Origin: Candidatus Poribacteria bacterium
GTDB lineage: Bacteria; Poribacteria; WGA-4E; JAJDTR01
Assembly: GCA_022827055.1 (NCBI GenBank)
Contig: JAJDTR010000046.1
Span: 1 to 64,000, forward strand
Direction of reading: 5' to 3'
Length of the DNA stretch: 64,000 nucleotides
Below, one piece after another: positions 17,565 to 26,318 of this stretch (positions are counted from its first letter, which is position 1; every line of letters begins with the position of its first letter). Under the pieces are notes generated by a model. That model was not told where the DNA came from and ran no database searches. It was given only the letters and a program-made list of their open reading frames with translations. A program made the translations under genes and the position numbers.

Positions 17565-18938
17565 ATGCAATCCATCGAAACCGATATCCAGATTCTGGGC
17601 GGAGGTCCCGCAGGGTTGGCGACAGGGTTTTATGCAAAAAAACGCGGGCTAGATTTCGTTCTTTTTGAAGCCGGTTCGGAAGTAGGCGGGAATTGCCGCA
17701 CAATACGGCTCGGGGACTTCCTATTCGATACCGGCGCACACCGCTTCCACGATAAGGATCCCAACGTCACACGCGAGGTCAAACGGCTCCTCGGTTCCGA
17801 ACTTTTCCATGTTGATGCGCCGAGCTCGATTTTTTTCGAAGATCGGTTTTTTCATTTTCCGCTGACATTGAGTGATTTGGTAGAAAAACTAGACGCCAAA
17901 ACGCTGTTCAAAATAGGCTGGGATAAACTACGAGTAGAACGTGGAAAACCGGTCGATGACTTCGCGACATTCGCGATAAACCGGTACGGAAAAACGTTGG
18001 CGAAGCGTTTTTTGCTCAACTATTCTGAAAAACTTTGGGGAGAACCGCCGCAAAAGCTATCCGTAGCCGTGTCGGGGGGACGGTTAAAAGGGCTAAATCT
18101 TAAAAACCTAATTCGGAGTACGCTGGTGGGCAATGCGCCTGCTCAGAGCCACTTGGATGGTTCATTCCTTTATCCCAAATACGGCATCGGAATGATTCCT
18201 GACAAGCTGGGTGAATTCATAGGCTATGAGCGAATCCACAACAAGAGCAGGGTTAGCCGACTGGTTCACAAAGCCGGGAAAATCGAGCGTGTCATACTCA
18301 ATAGCGGAGAGATTGAGATTTGCGCTCACACCGTTATTAACACACTGCCACTCCCGTTGACGCTGAAAATACTGGACCCGCCCCCACCCCCGGAATTAAT
18401 CGCCGCGGCCTCTGAAATCAAATACAGACATATGGTTCTTAGCGTGTTCTGCTTGAACCAAAACTCCTTTTCGCCCAACGCCTCACTCTATTTCCCAAGT
18501 GATGCGTTTCCCTTTACACGGCTTTACGAGCCGAAAAACCGAAGCCGTTACATGGCGCCCGAAGGACAAACGGCAATTGTACTCGAACTGCCGTGTTCCA
18601 CCGAGGACGCTGCCTGGAATATGTCCGACGAAGCGCTTCGATTGGAAGTGTGGGACGCATTATGCCGAGTAAAACCGATAAGAAGGGAAGACGTAATCCA
18701 TTTTCTGACGTACAGATTGCCATTCGCTTATCCGGTGCTAACGGTCGGATTTGAGGAGAACGTATCATCCCTAATCGACTACTTGGCTACCTTTGGGAAT
18801 ATGCATCTCACGGGAAGAAGCGCACTCCACCGTTACCTTCATCTGCACGATCTGTTAAGATCAGGACAAACACTCGTGGAACAAATCGCGGGTTTGCGCA
18901 CGCCAGACACCACGGCGTTTCACAACAGACGGGGCTAG
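17565..18938 (+). CDS. FAD-dependent amine-oxidase-like / UDP-galactopyranose-mutase-like protein
   Basis: A 457-residue flavoprotein. The N terminus has the dinucleotide-binding fold I-L-G-G-G-P-A-G-L-A-T-G (about residues 10-21), the acidic residue that binds adenosine ribose (L-F-E-A-G), and the flavin motif G-G-N-C-R-T. D-T-G-A-H-R-F-H follows, as in protoporphyrinogen-oxidase-like and UDP-galactopyranose-mutase-like enzymes. A YPKYGIGMIPDKLGEFIG segment fits the same superfamily. The neighbouring membrane glycosyltransferase makes a role in sugar or lipid modification plausible. The substrate is unknown. The start lies after a weak CAGG site. Confidence 0.7.
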   Translation: MQSIETDIQILGGGPAGLATGFYAKKRGLDFVLFEAGSEVGGNCRTIRLGDFLFDTGAHRFHDKDPNVTREVKRLLGSELFHVDAPSSIFFEDRFFHFPLTLSDLVEKLDAKTLFKIGWDKLRVERGKPVDDFATFAINRYGKTLAKRFLLNYSEKLWGEPPQKLSVAVSGGRLKGLNLKNLIRSTLVGNAPAQSHLDGSFLYPKYGIGMIPDKLGEFIGYERIHNKSRVSRLVHKAGKIERVILNSGEIEICAHTVINTLPLPLTLKILDPPPPPELIAAASEIKYRHMVLSVFCLNQNSFSPNASLYFPSDAFPFTRLYEPKNRSRYMAPEGQTAIVLELPCSTEDAAWNMSDEALRLEVWDALCRVKPIRREDVIHFLTYRLPFAYPVLTVGFEENVSSLIDYLATFGNMHLTGRSALHRYLHLHDLLRSGQTLVEQIAGLRTPDTTAFHNRRG

Positions 18939-19284
18939 ACTTGAGTCCGTGCGGTTCGTCCGTTGATTCCAAAGGCGAAACGGAATACCATGCCAAATAA
19001 TCCCGCCTGTTTCGTCTCCTAATCTCAATTTTAAACTGGGTTTAGAGGTTTATCCCCGACAAAATTCAAAAAGAGTATTTACCTATCAAGAAAATTCTGC
19101 TAAAATCTTGGGTGATGCGAATCATTGTGAGCTTCCCCTACCGGGATAGTGAGACGAAATCGCTGTAATTTCGTAACCTTTTCCATAGTTTTTGGATACT
19201 GTTCCTTGGTGTTCCTTGGAACATTACACAATCTCCGAAACGAATTGTCCTTCTCCTAACTCTTGATTTTCAGGGGAGAAACGC
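18939..19284. other. Non-coding interval
   Basis: I see no gene or RNA here. The only local pattern is a short direct repeat of GTTCCTTGG at about 19201-19220, upstream of the large TonB receptor. A strong GGGGAG ribosome site ends the interval. Confidence 0.4.
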
Positions 19285-22200
19285 ATGAAAAAAACAACCC
19301 CCTACTCTTGGATACTTACAATCTGCCTCGCCGTACTTCTGTTTGAAGTACACTCAGGCTACCGCACTGCCTCCGCCGCCATCACCGGAAAGGTTTCAGG
19401 TGTCGTTACATCTGAAGCAACCCGAACCCCCTTGGCGAATGCCAAAATAATCGTCGTTGGAACAAGTGACACCGCGACGACCAACCAGAGTGGATATTAT
19501 GTTATCGCCAATATCGCGCCGGGAACCTACAATCTAAAGGTTGAACGAGCGGGTTACAGCTCGCAGATGGTCACGGACGCCAAGGTAAATGCCGGGCTGA
19601 CCACAACCCTAGACTTTGCTCTGGGCACTACCGACGTTGTCACGCTCGAAGAAATCATCGTAACCGCCGCCAAACCGCTGATTAAGCGCGACGTCACCCA
19701 GTCAACGCGAATTATTGAAGCGGATGAGATTGCCGCCATGCCCCGCGACACCGTGAATGGGATCCTTCAACTTCAGGCGGGCGTCGCACAACTCAATTCC
19801 ACCGGTACGCTCCACGTAAGAGGCGGACGTTCCATGGAGGTCAAGTATCTCATTGACGGTATCCCGGTGAACGATCCCATCGGCAGAGGTCTGGGGGTGA
19901 ACATCAGCACGAATTCGCTTGAACAGATGGAAGTCATCACCGGGGGATTCAACGCCGAACACGGTGATGCACAGTCCGGTGTGATAAACCTCATTACGAA
20001 ATCGGGAGGGCAGAACTTCTCCGGCAGATTTAGGTACCGCGTGGGACAGTGGGGCACGCACCACGGCGACCCCGTATACGGTCCCTGGCTGGACCCCGAC
20101 AACGGCTTCCGTCCGGTGGCATTGGAACCCTTCAGGGGAATCTTCCTCGGTAGACCTTACGATTATCAGACGCCGTACCGCGGTCAGAGTGTCACGGTTG
20201 AGGAATTGGCAGAACGCGAAGGTGATGCTCAAGTCATTTTCGAGGAGATTGTTCCGGGCGTCTTTGCCGACAGGACGGAAAACCCCCTTCTCGCCGTCAT
20301 TGATTCGGAGACTGGCGAGCCCAAGCTGAATCCTGATACGGGCGAAGTCATTACTACCCCCCAACCCTATCGCGACACCGATGGCACCCTCATCGACTAC
20401 GAAAAGAAACAAGTAACCCTATTGGACGGGTACATCGTGGATTTGAACCAGTACAGCGGGCTTTTCAACGATACCAAGAATTACGACCTGCGTCCAAGCC
20501 ATATCGGGGAATTTGCGCTCAGCGGGCCGCTCTGGGGCAATCGACTGACATTCTCCACAGCCAGCCAGTTGCGGCAAGATGAAAGCTACCTTCCGAATGC
20601 CAACGGAGAGGGATACACATTCCAAGGCAAACTCAAGTTTGAAGTGACGCCTGACATCAGACTCACTGCAAGCGGGCTATTCGATCAGCGCGAAACCGTC
20701 CCCTACGGCGGCAGGCTTCGCTTTTTGCCCAGCGCGATTCCGATGGCGAACAGAGATGCGCGGAGTTTGTCCATGCAACTCTCGCATAATATCAACTCGG
20801 GCACCTTTTACACCCTCACGCTCGGACAATTTCATCGCACCTATGAAAGCGCTCAACCGGATAAACTATGGGATCCCTTGAACAAGACATTTGAAGAAAA
20901 CGCATGGGACCCGGATTTGTCCTTTGCGCAGAATCAGGAAGAGGGACGAATCAGGAACCCGCCCCAGCAGGCGTACAACGATACAAACTATTTCATCGCC
21001 GGAGATGAATTTGGATGGACTAATCGAGAGACGACCTCGTCGATGCTAAAGGCTGATTTCTCCAGCCAAGTGACCTCAAACCACCAGCTCCGCACAGGGA
21101 TTGAACTTTCGACGCACGAAATCTACAATCTCGGCACGACAAATTATGGGAGTTCGAACCTTTACATGGAGTTTTACGACGTACAGCCGAGTTCGGTGAG
21201 CCTGTACCTGCAAGACAAAATGGAGTATGAGGGGATGATAGTCAATGCCGGGCTGAGATACGAACTTTATAGTCCGGACGGTGTCTCCCCCGCCGACCTG
21301 TCAGATCCGCTAGAACTCAACGACGATGGCACTATCAAGTTGGATAAAGACACCTATAAAGTCGGTTTGCCCATCATCAAAGAGCCGGTGGAGCCGTCAG
21401 TCAAACACATGCTTGCGCCACGCCTCGGTATCTCCTTCCCCATTACCGACCGCGCAAAACTACACTTTACCTACGGGCACTACTACCAAATACCTCCCGG
21501 CGACGATCTCTATGAAAATCTTAACTTCGACATGCGGGGCGCTATCCGCAGAAGAGGGAATCCCAATCTGGAACCGGAGAGAACGGTCGCTTACGAGGTC
21601 GGGGTAGCACAGCAATTGACTCGCGACCTGACGGTTGATGTTACCGGCTTCACCAAGGACATCGACAATCTGGTGAACAGCGTCCACGTCGATATTACGA
21701 ATGATTACAGCTATTTCATAAACGACATCTATGGTCGTGTCCAAGGCTTTGAACTCAGCGCCCGCAAATGGCGTCTAGGACACAGCCCGATTTCCGGAAT
21801 GATTAACTACACCTATTCCGTCGCGAAGGGGAAGGGCTCCAGCCGGTCCTTGGGTTATCTTACCTACTACCGGCAACAGCCCGAAGTCACGGAGAGCCAC
21901 CCATTAGCTTGGGACCAACGGCATGTCGTTTCCGGGTCGTTGGACATACAATTGCCGTTTGATGTTGGTATCAACTTGATCGGCAGGTACGGCAGCGGTT
22001 TGCCCTACACACCAAATCCGAGCTCACCGGTCAAACCCGATATAAATTCAAAACGATACCCGCCAACCCACAACGTGGACATGCTCCTAAGCAAACGGAT
22101 CCGTATTGGCGAGTTGACATACACCCTCTTTGCAGATGTTCGGAATGTGTTCAACACGAAGAATCTGGATGACATAATCGATGCGGTGACATACGACCGT

Positions 22201-22293
22201 TACGGCATTCCGCTCAACTCAAGGAAGCACTCAAACCCGTTCTCTTGGAACAGCCCGCGCTTGATGATGATGGGCGTGAGTTTGGATTTTTAG
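19285..22293 (+). CDS. Large TonB-dependent receptor with carboxypeptidase-regulatory domain
   Basis: A 1002-residue outer-membrane receptor. It has a signal peptide, then a CarboxypepD_reg domain (about residues 37-110: G-K-V-S-G-V-V-T-S-E-A-T-R-T-P-L) and a plug (about 115-235) with a TonB-box-like LEEIIVTA and LHVRGGRSMEVKYLIDGIP. A long barrel with large extracellular loops follows, ending in SLDF. This is the SusC/RagA-like type that in Bacteroidetes-related and candidate phyla imports large substrates, often paired with surface proteins secreted by the type IX route. Two such partners appear further on (26791 and 30058), beyond an accessory island. Confidence 0.85.
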   Translation: MKKTTPYSWILTICLAVLLFEVHSGYRTASAAITGKVSGVVTSEATRTPLANAKIIVVGTSDTATTNQSGYYVIANIAPGTYNLKVERAGYSSQMVTDAKVNAGLTTTLDFALGTTDVVTLEEIIVTAAKPLIKRDVTQSTRIIEADEIAAMPRDTVNGILQLQAGVAQLNSTGTLHVRGGRSMEVKYLIDGIPVNDPIGRGLGVNISTNSLEQMEVITGGFNAEHGDAQSGVINLITKSGGQNFSGRFRYRVGQWGTHHGDPVYGPWLDPDNGFRPVALEPFRGIFLGRPYDYQTPYRGQSVTVEELAEREGDAQVIFEEIVPGVFADRTENPLLAVIDSETGEPKLNPDTGEVITTPQPYRDTDGTLIDYEKKQVTLLDGYIVDLNQYSGLFNDTKNYDLRPSHIGEFALSGPLWGNRLTFSTASQLRQDESYLPNANGEGYTFQGKLKFEVTPDIRLTASGLFDQRETVPYGGRLRFLPSAIPMANRDARSLSMQLSHNINSGTFYTLTLGQFHRTYESAQPDKLWDPLNKTFEENAWDPDLSFAQNQEEGRIRNPPQQAYNDTNYFIAGDEFGWTNRETTSSMLKADFSSQVTSNHQLRTGIELSTHEIYNLGTTNYGSSNLYMEFYDVQPSSVSLYLQDKMEYEGMIVNAGLRYELYSPDGVSPADLSDPLELNDDGTIKLDKDTYKVGLPIIKEPVEPSVKHMLAPRLGISFPITDRAKLHFTYGHYYQIPPGDDLYENLNFDMRGAIRRRGNPNLEPERTVAYEVGVAQQLTRDLTVDVTGFTKDIDNLVNSVHVDITNDYSYFINDIYGRVQGFELSARKWRLGHSPISGMINYTYSVAKGKGSSRSLGYLTYYRQQPEVTESHPLAWDQRHVVSGSLDIQLPFDVGINLIGRYGSGLPYTPNPSSPVKPDINSKRYPPTHNVDMLLSKRIRIGELTYTLFADVRNVFNTKNLDDIIDAVTYDRYGIPLNSRKHSNPFSWNSPRLMMMGVSLDF

Positions 22294-22302
22294 GAAGAGA
22301 TT

Positions 22303-22743
22303 ATGATCTGGAATCCCGAACAAATCAGGGTTGATTTTCTTAGGGTTGCTAGGACAGCAGGAACCGAGATTCAACCTGATGACATTGACATTGAAACGCT
22401 GGAGATGCCACACAGGCCGATGCCCTTGCCGGCAGGGAAAATTGCGGTATTTGTCTTCTCCGATACGGATAGAGTACTGACGGTGAGTATGACCGGCCCG
22501 AACTCTAACCCCCGGTATCAGTATCAGCATTACAGCGTAAAAGGGGCACCCAGCACTTTGGCGCGATCGTTGCGGGAAGATTCCTACATGGTGCAAAGAC
22601 ATCGCCTGAATGACGATAACGTGGGCGACTGGATTAAAAGGCGCACGGATCGGGTAAACTTTCTTCTTGATGAGTCTTACTACGGTCGTACACTCGATCG
22701 GTTGAAGGATTTCGTCCTAGATCGGTTGCGGCCGGTCTACTAA
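22303..22743 (+). CDS. GIY-YIG-like small protein (tentative)
   Basis: A 146-residue soluble protein starting nine bases after the receptor stop, with a good AGGAAGAG site. The segment around residues 65-90 (V-S-M-T-G-P-N-S-N-P-R-Y-Q-Y-Q-H-Y, then STLARSL) and the D-W-I-K-R-R-T-D-R-V-N segment resemble a GIY-YIG-superfamily group with the pattern K-x-G-x-x-G-P-N-S-N-A-R-x-x-S-Q-H-Y…S-T-L-A-x-S-L. If right, it would be nuclease-like. The usual Lys before the glycine is not seen, so catalysis is uncertain. It starts an accessory island whose next genes are also nuclease-like. Confidence 0.4.
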   Translation: MIWNPEQIRVDFLRVARTAGTEIQPDDIDIETLEMPHRPMPLPAGKIAVFVFSDTDRVLTVSMTGPNSNPRYQYQHYSVKGAPSTLARSLREDSYMVQRHRLNDDNVGDWIKRRTDRVNFLLDESYYGRTLDRLKDFVLDRLRPVY

Positions 22744-22915
22744 GGTGAGAATCGGTCATAAAGGGAGACAGTGATACTTGATGAATCAGGGGCAATACAC
22801 AAACCGCGTATGCTTCGGGAAAAGGCAAGAATTTATTTCAATAGCGGAATTGTTGCGGTGCGGATTTAATGGATGACCAGTAGCATTAACTGCATTATAG
22901 GGTAAATGATTCTAA

Positions 22916-23629
22916 ATGAAGCAAGCCAAACAGTCTGATATCACCGCTTTAACGGCAAAGTTGAAACAGATTGCGCCGCATGTTACCAGATCCAATGATC
23001 CGGAGTGGTCATATCCTCCTGCTGTTAAAGTCATTGACTGCGTCCTTTCGCTCAATAGACCGTACGACAAGTTCGTGGTTCCTCGACTGAAGGTATTCAT
23101 GGATCGGCATCCTGAAATACGCCGCGTCACACAATTATCCGATTTTATGGCTGACTATTCAACACCGCATGAGTTCGTGGTTAAGGAACTGAATTACAAT
23201 CATGAAGATCGCGCAAGGATTCTTCAATCCGTCGTGACCTTCGTTCTTTCGGTTGTTAAACAATCACCAACAGCCCGTGAAGAAGATACGCTCAAACAGT
23301 GGGCAATGTGCGCCAAGCCTGGGGATTTCCAAACATTGAAAATTAAAGGTTTTGCACTTGCTAGTTTTCAGTATCTCCGTAAATTTTTCGGTGCAGATAC
23401 CGCGATTCCTACGGTGCACATTCGTGACTTTATATCCGAAGTTTTGGGCCGAAAAGTGTCGGACCTTACCGCATTGGTCCTTCTAGAAGCAGCGTCGAAA
23501 CGTGCCTGCCTCTCCGTGCGAGATGTTGACACGTATATTTGGAGAAGTCGAGCGCGGGAGGACACATCTAAAGTGTCAATGCATGAAGAAAAAGGATGTC
23601 ATGAAAATAGCAGACACTATGGTACCTGA
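22916..23629 (+). CDS. HhH-GPD-like (endonuclease III superfamily) protein
   Basis: A 237-residue helical protein. The central part L-K-I-K-G-F-A-L-A-S-F-Q-Y-L-R-K-F-F-G, then TVHIRDFISEVLG, matches the helix-hairpin-helix and following helix of HhH-GPD DNA glycosylases. The canonical V-D-T-H catalytic aspartate is replaced (P-T-V-H-I-R-D), and there is no C-terminal four-cysteine iron-sulfur motif. So it may bind DNA without glycosylase activity, or use a different acid. It overlaps the next small gene by 29 bases. Location in a nuclease-rich island suggests DNA repair or defence. Confidence 0.55.
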   Translation: MKQAKQSDITALTAKLKQIAPHVTRSNDPEWSYPPAVKVIDCVLSLNRPYDKFVVPRLKVFMDRHPEIRRVTQLSDFMADYSTPHEFVVKELNYNHEDRARILQSVVTFVLSVVKQSPTAREEDTLKQWAMCAKPGDFQTLKIKGFALASFQYLRKFFGADTAIPTVHIRDFISEVLGRKVSDLTALVLLEAASKRACLSVRDVDTYIWRSRAREDTSKVSMHEEKGCHENSRHYGT

Positions 23630-23840
23630 CGACGAATTGCGTTCTGACTATGATGAAAAACTGCTGAAGGACGTGATTCGTGGGAAATATGCAGAGCGAT
23701 ATGCGGCGGGTACGAATATTGTGCGTCTCGAGCCAGATGTTGGTGCCGCTTTTCCCAACGAAGAAGCAGTTAATGAAGTTTTACGATTCGTGTTGAAGCT
23801 AATGGAGGACACAAGACATCTAGGCCGCCATCGTGGTTGA
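23601..23840 (+). CDS. Small acidic protein, antitoxin-like
   Basis: A 79-residue protein with the pattern D-E-L-R-S-D-Y-D…R-G-K-Y-A-E-R-Y-A-A-G-T-N-I-V-R-L-E-P-D-V, then FPNEEAVNEVLR. I recognise this as a common small family in cyanobacteria and candidate phyla that behaves like an antitoxin or accessory protein, but it has no assured function. I chose the ATG at 23601, which has AAGGA five bases upstream. Longer in-frame starts run back through the HhH-GPD gene. No obvious RelE or PIN partner is adjacent; the next gene is nuclease-like. Confidence 0.5.
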   Translation: MKIADTMVPDDELRSDYDEKLLKDVIRGKYAERYAAGTNIVRLEPDVGAAFPNEEAVNEVLRFVLKLMEDTRHLGRHRG

Positions 23841-23943
23841 TGGCGAGTTTTTGGTGCGTCAATCTCGTTTTGAGAAACTTCCAGCGTGCTCGTTCGACTC
23901 ATCGAGCAACCGAGCCTTTTCGTTTGTTTCCAAGAGGGTCAAA

Positions 23944-24492
23944 GTGCTAAATGTAGGCGAACAATTTGTGTCTTCGTACTTGCGATATATCCGGCATTGT
24001 GATTTCATCCAAACAAATCTATACACCATTGAATCCCAAGGCGAAATAGATGTAGTTGGGCTAAACTTGGCGGAACAGCGAGTTTACGTTTGTGAGGTAG
24101 CCATTCATCTAACAACAGGGCTTCAATATGTCAAAGACAAGCGGCCTAATAATGTTCGGAAACTCACGGATAAATTTTCCAAAGACATTGAATACGTAAG
24201 AAACTACTTGAATCAGTATGAACCGCACTTTATGCTGTGGAGTCCGATAGTTAAAGACACAAAAGGAAAGCCAGAATACAATCAGATTGGACATCTCAAC
24301 GCCATTAAGGCAAATATCAAGGCACAGTATGGCATAGAACTTGAGTGCATAGTTAATGAAAAGTTTCGTGAGTGTCTCGAGGAACTAAGAAGATACGCAA
24401 GAGAACAAAAACCTGAACTCCAATGCCCACTGATGCGTCTGATGCAAATAGAAGAACATCTAAGCAAACACATAGCAAAATCAATCATGTAG
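23944..24492 (+). CDS. PDDEXK-nuclease-like protein, C terminus set by a repeat insertion
   Basis: A 182-residue protein with a compact nuclease-like core: GEQFVSSYLRY, then S-Q-G-E-I-D-V-V-G-L-N and Y-V-C-E-V-A-I-H. This is the D…E-x-x arrangement of PDDEXK folds, though the usual lysine of E-x-K is alanine-isoleucine here. I chose the GTG at 23944 because of GAGGG at 23934-23938; a GTG at 23833 is possible. The stop codon TAG (24490-24492) lies inside the terminal repeat of the MITE that follows, so the native C terminus may have been changed by that insertion. Function is unknown. Confidence 0.5.
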   Translation: MLNVGEQFVSSYLRYIRHCDFIQTNLYTIESQGEIDVVGLNLAEQRVYVCEVAIHLTTGLQYVKDKRPNNVRKLTDKFSKDIEYVRNYLNQYEPHFMLWSPIVKDTKGKPEYNQIGHLNAIKANIKAQYGIELECIVNEKFRECLEELRRYAREQKPELQCPLMRLMQIEEHLSKHIAKSIM

Positions 24493-24716
24493 GTTAGGTT
24501 GAACGGGAAAAAGCATAGTTTATCAATACAAAACAATTATAGTGCTGCTGCTTTTCAAGTGGGCTGCCGTGTGAAACCCAACATCGAAGCGAACCGGTGA
24601 GCATGTTATGGAGTGTTGGGTTTCACTCCAATCTCGGAGTCTTCAAGCAAGATCGCTATGCGATAGAATCAGCCCGCAGGTGCGTACTTTTTCATTTTTC
24701 GTTCAACCCAACCTAC
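24489..24716. mobile_element. MITE-like element with 17-base terminal inverted repeats
   Basis: GTAGGTTAGGTTGAACG (24489-24505) is the complement of the right end (24700-24716) with one mismatch. Inside is a second inverted repeat of GTGAAACCCAAC. There is no transposase. A partial second copy lies at 43921-44025. I see no clear target-site duplication. The element fills most of the 24493-24803 gap. Confidence 0.7.
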
Positions 24717-24803
24717 GGACGGCAGACAAAGGGCGCATAGCGTCTCCCATGCTGTATTTGTACAAACTTGATTGTTAGTTTTGATTTTCCGGAGCCATAA
24801 AAT

Positions 24804-25412
24804 ATGGTATTTGATTACTTCACCACGCTGTTTCCAATTCTTACTGGGGTATTCGGAATCTTTTTTCTGGTAATCGGACTGAAAGGGCTCTTGACCAAGC
24901 GGCCCTTTTTAATCTCAAATCGCTGGATGCTCGTGATGATGTTCGTATTTTTCGTACCGATGGGGCTTTCTTCCTTAACGATTTTGGATGTCAATCCCAT
25001 TACTTGGGTAGTCCCCTTGTTATACGTGGTGCTGCTCGCAATGATGTGTTACCAACTGAAAGGCTATGTAGCATTCGCTATCACAGATACATCCTTTCGC
25101 GAGGCACTGGTCGCGGCACTCCAGAAGCTAGAGTTACCTTTTGAAGAAAGTCTTTCCGCAGTTCGTCTCACGTCGGTCAATGCCGATCTGCAAGTAGCTA
25201 TCCAATCCTGGATGGGAACGGGCACCGTCAAGGTCAAACAGCGGGCGCACCGTTCCGTGCTGGAAGAGATTGTCGATGCGATGAACGAGTATTTCCGCAC
25301 ATCTTCCGTGTCTACGAATATGATTACCTGTGTTTTCTTGGTAGTCATGGGAGCGGCATTTCCTATCGTCGGAATTAGCATGTTCTTCCTTTTGAAGCCT
25401 TTTAATCTCTAG
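24804..25412 (+). CDS. Membrane protein, duplicated pair member 1
   Basis: A 202-residue membrane protein of unknown function with about three N-terminal helices, a soluble middle domain and a C-terminal helix. The middle (about residues 90-165: FAITDTSFREALVAALQKL, later TSVNADLQVA and GTGTVKVKQR) is nearly identical to that of the next gene, whereas the membrane parts differ more. That suggests selection on the soluble domain after a tandem duplication. It begins after the MITE and has no close functional neighbour. I do not recognise the family. Confidence 0.6.
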   Translation: MVFDYFTTLFPILTGVFGIFFLVIGLKGLLTKRPFLISNRWMLVMMFVFFVPMGLSSLTILDVNPITWVVPLLYVVLLAMMCYQLKGYVAFAITDTSFREALVAALQKLELPFEESLSAVRLTSVNADLQVAIQSWMGTGTVKVKQRAHRSVLEEIVDAMNEYFRTSSVSTNMITCVFLVVMGAAFPIVGISMFFLLKPFNL

Positions 25413-25425
25413 GAGACATAAGCAC

Positions 25426-26040
25426 GTGGAACGCGATTACTTCGACATAATATATTCGGTTCTCTTTCCAATAACGGCTGGAATCATGGCAATCTTTTTC
25501 TTTGGGATTGGGATTAGGGCTATTTTGACGAAGCGTCCCTTCTTGGTCTCCAATAGATGGTTGCTTTCAATGTTTGTTGTTGTCTTGGTGCCGAGCATTG
25601 TATTGTCTTTGAAATCCTTTCCCGGCGAAATCATGAATTGGACGTCCTCGCTTCTCCTAGTGGTTGTGCTAGTGATGATGTGGTATCAACTCAAGGGCTA
25701 TGTCGCATACGCCGTCACGGATACATCGTTTCGTGAGGCGCTGGTCGCGGCCCTCCAAAAACTGCAGATGCCCTACGAAGAGAGTCTTTCCGTGATACGC
25801 CTCACATCGGTCAACGCCGACCTGCAAGTCGCTGTCCAATCTTGGATGGGAACGGGCACCATCAAGGTCAAACAGCGCGCGCATCGTTCCGTGCTCAAAG
25901 AGATTGTCCCTGTCATGAACGAGTATTACCGTACGTCGGCTGTGTCTACCAATTTTGTCTCCTGTGTCTTCATGGTAGTTGCAGGTGTGATTATGGCGAT
26001 TCTCGCACTAAAGGACGTCTACTTCATAAGCATCTTCTAA
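25426..26040 (+). CDS. Membrane protein, duplicated pair member 2
   Basis: A 204-residue paralogue of the preceding gene with the same topology and a strongly conserved soluble core (AVTDTSFREALVAALQKL, TSVNADLQVAVQSWMGTGT). The start is a GTG at 25426 preceded by AGGAG at 25411-25415, which overlaps the stop of the first copy. The pair is therefore probably translated from one message. The soluble domain may oligomerise or bind a ligand. No function is assigned. Confidence 0.6.
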   Translation: MERDYFDIIYSVLFPITAGIMAIFFFGIGIRAILTKRPFLVSNRWLLSMFVVVLVPSIVLSLKSFPGEIMNWTSSLLLVVVLVMMWYQLKGYVAYAVTDTSFREALVAALQKLQMPYEESLSVIRLTSVNADLQVAVQSWMGTGTIKVKQRAHRSVLKEIVPVMNEYYRTSAVSTNFVSCVFMVVAGVIMAILALKDVYFISIF

Positions 26041-26086
26041 ACGGTTGATGGCGGCAATTCTTGGCTTTATGATTAGGGGGTAAACA

Positions 26087-26308
26087 ATGCAACAAACCAT
26101 TGAAGTTACAATCGATGAACAAGGTAACGTGCGATTGCTAGAGCCAATCCAATTGTCAGAACCACGACGAGCCGTTGTGACGATTCTCACCGATGAGCAG
26201 GGTTCTCTCGAAACCGCGTTGCTGAGTGAAGCCGTGCTCGCAGAAGACTGGAATCGAGCGGTAGAGGATACCGCATGGTCGTACCTACAACATGAGCAGT
26301 TGTCTTAG
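26087..26308 (+). CDS. Small antitoxin-like protein
   Basis: A 73-residue protein starting I-E-V-T-I-D-E-Q-G-N-V-R-L-L-E-P, with P-R-R-A-V-V-T-I-L and then SEAVLAEDWNR. This is the form of small AbrB/DUF104-like antitoxins widespread in cyanobacteria and candidate phyla: an N-terminal beta-strand DNA-binding part and a C-terminal toxin-binding tail. A strong AGGGGG site precedes the ATG. No toxin of the usual PIN, MazF or RelE type is adjacent; the next gene is another antitoxin. It may be an orphan or an anti-addiction copy. Confidence 0.6.
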   Translation: MQQTIEVTIDEQGNVRLLEPIQLSEPRRAVVTILTDEQGSLETALLSEAVLAEDWNRAVEDTAWSYLQHEQLS

Positions 26309-26318
26309 CGCCAAGTAG

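Noticed and set aside
24489-24803. Insertion sequence with transposase
   Set aside because: No open frame of transposase size inside the terminal repeats; it is a non-autonomous element.
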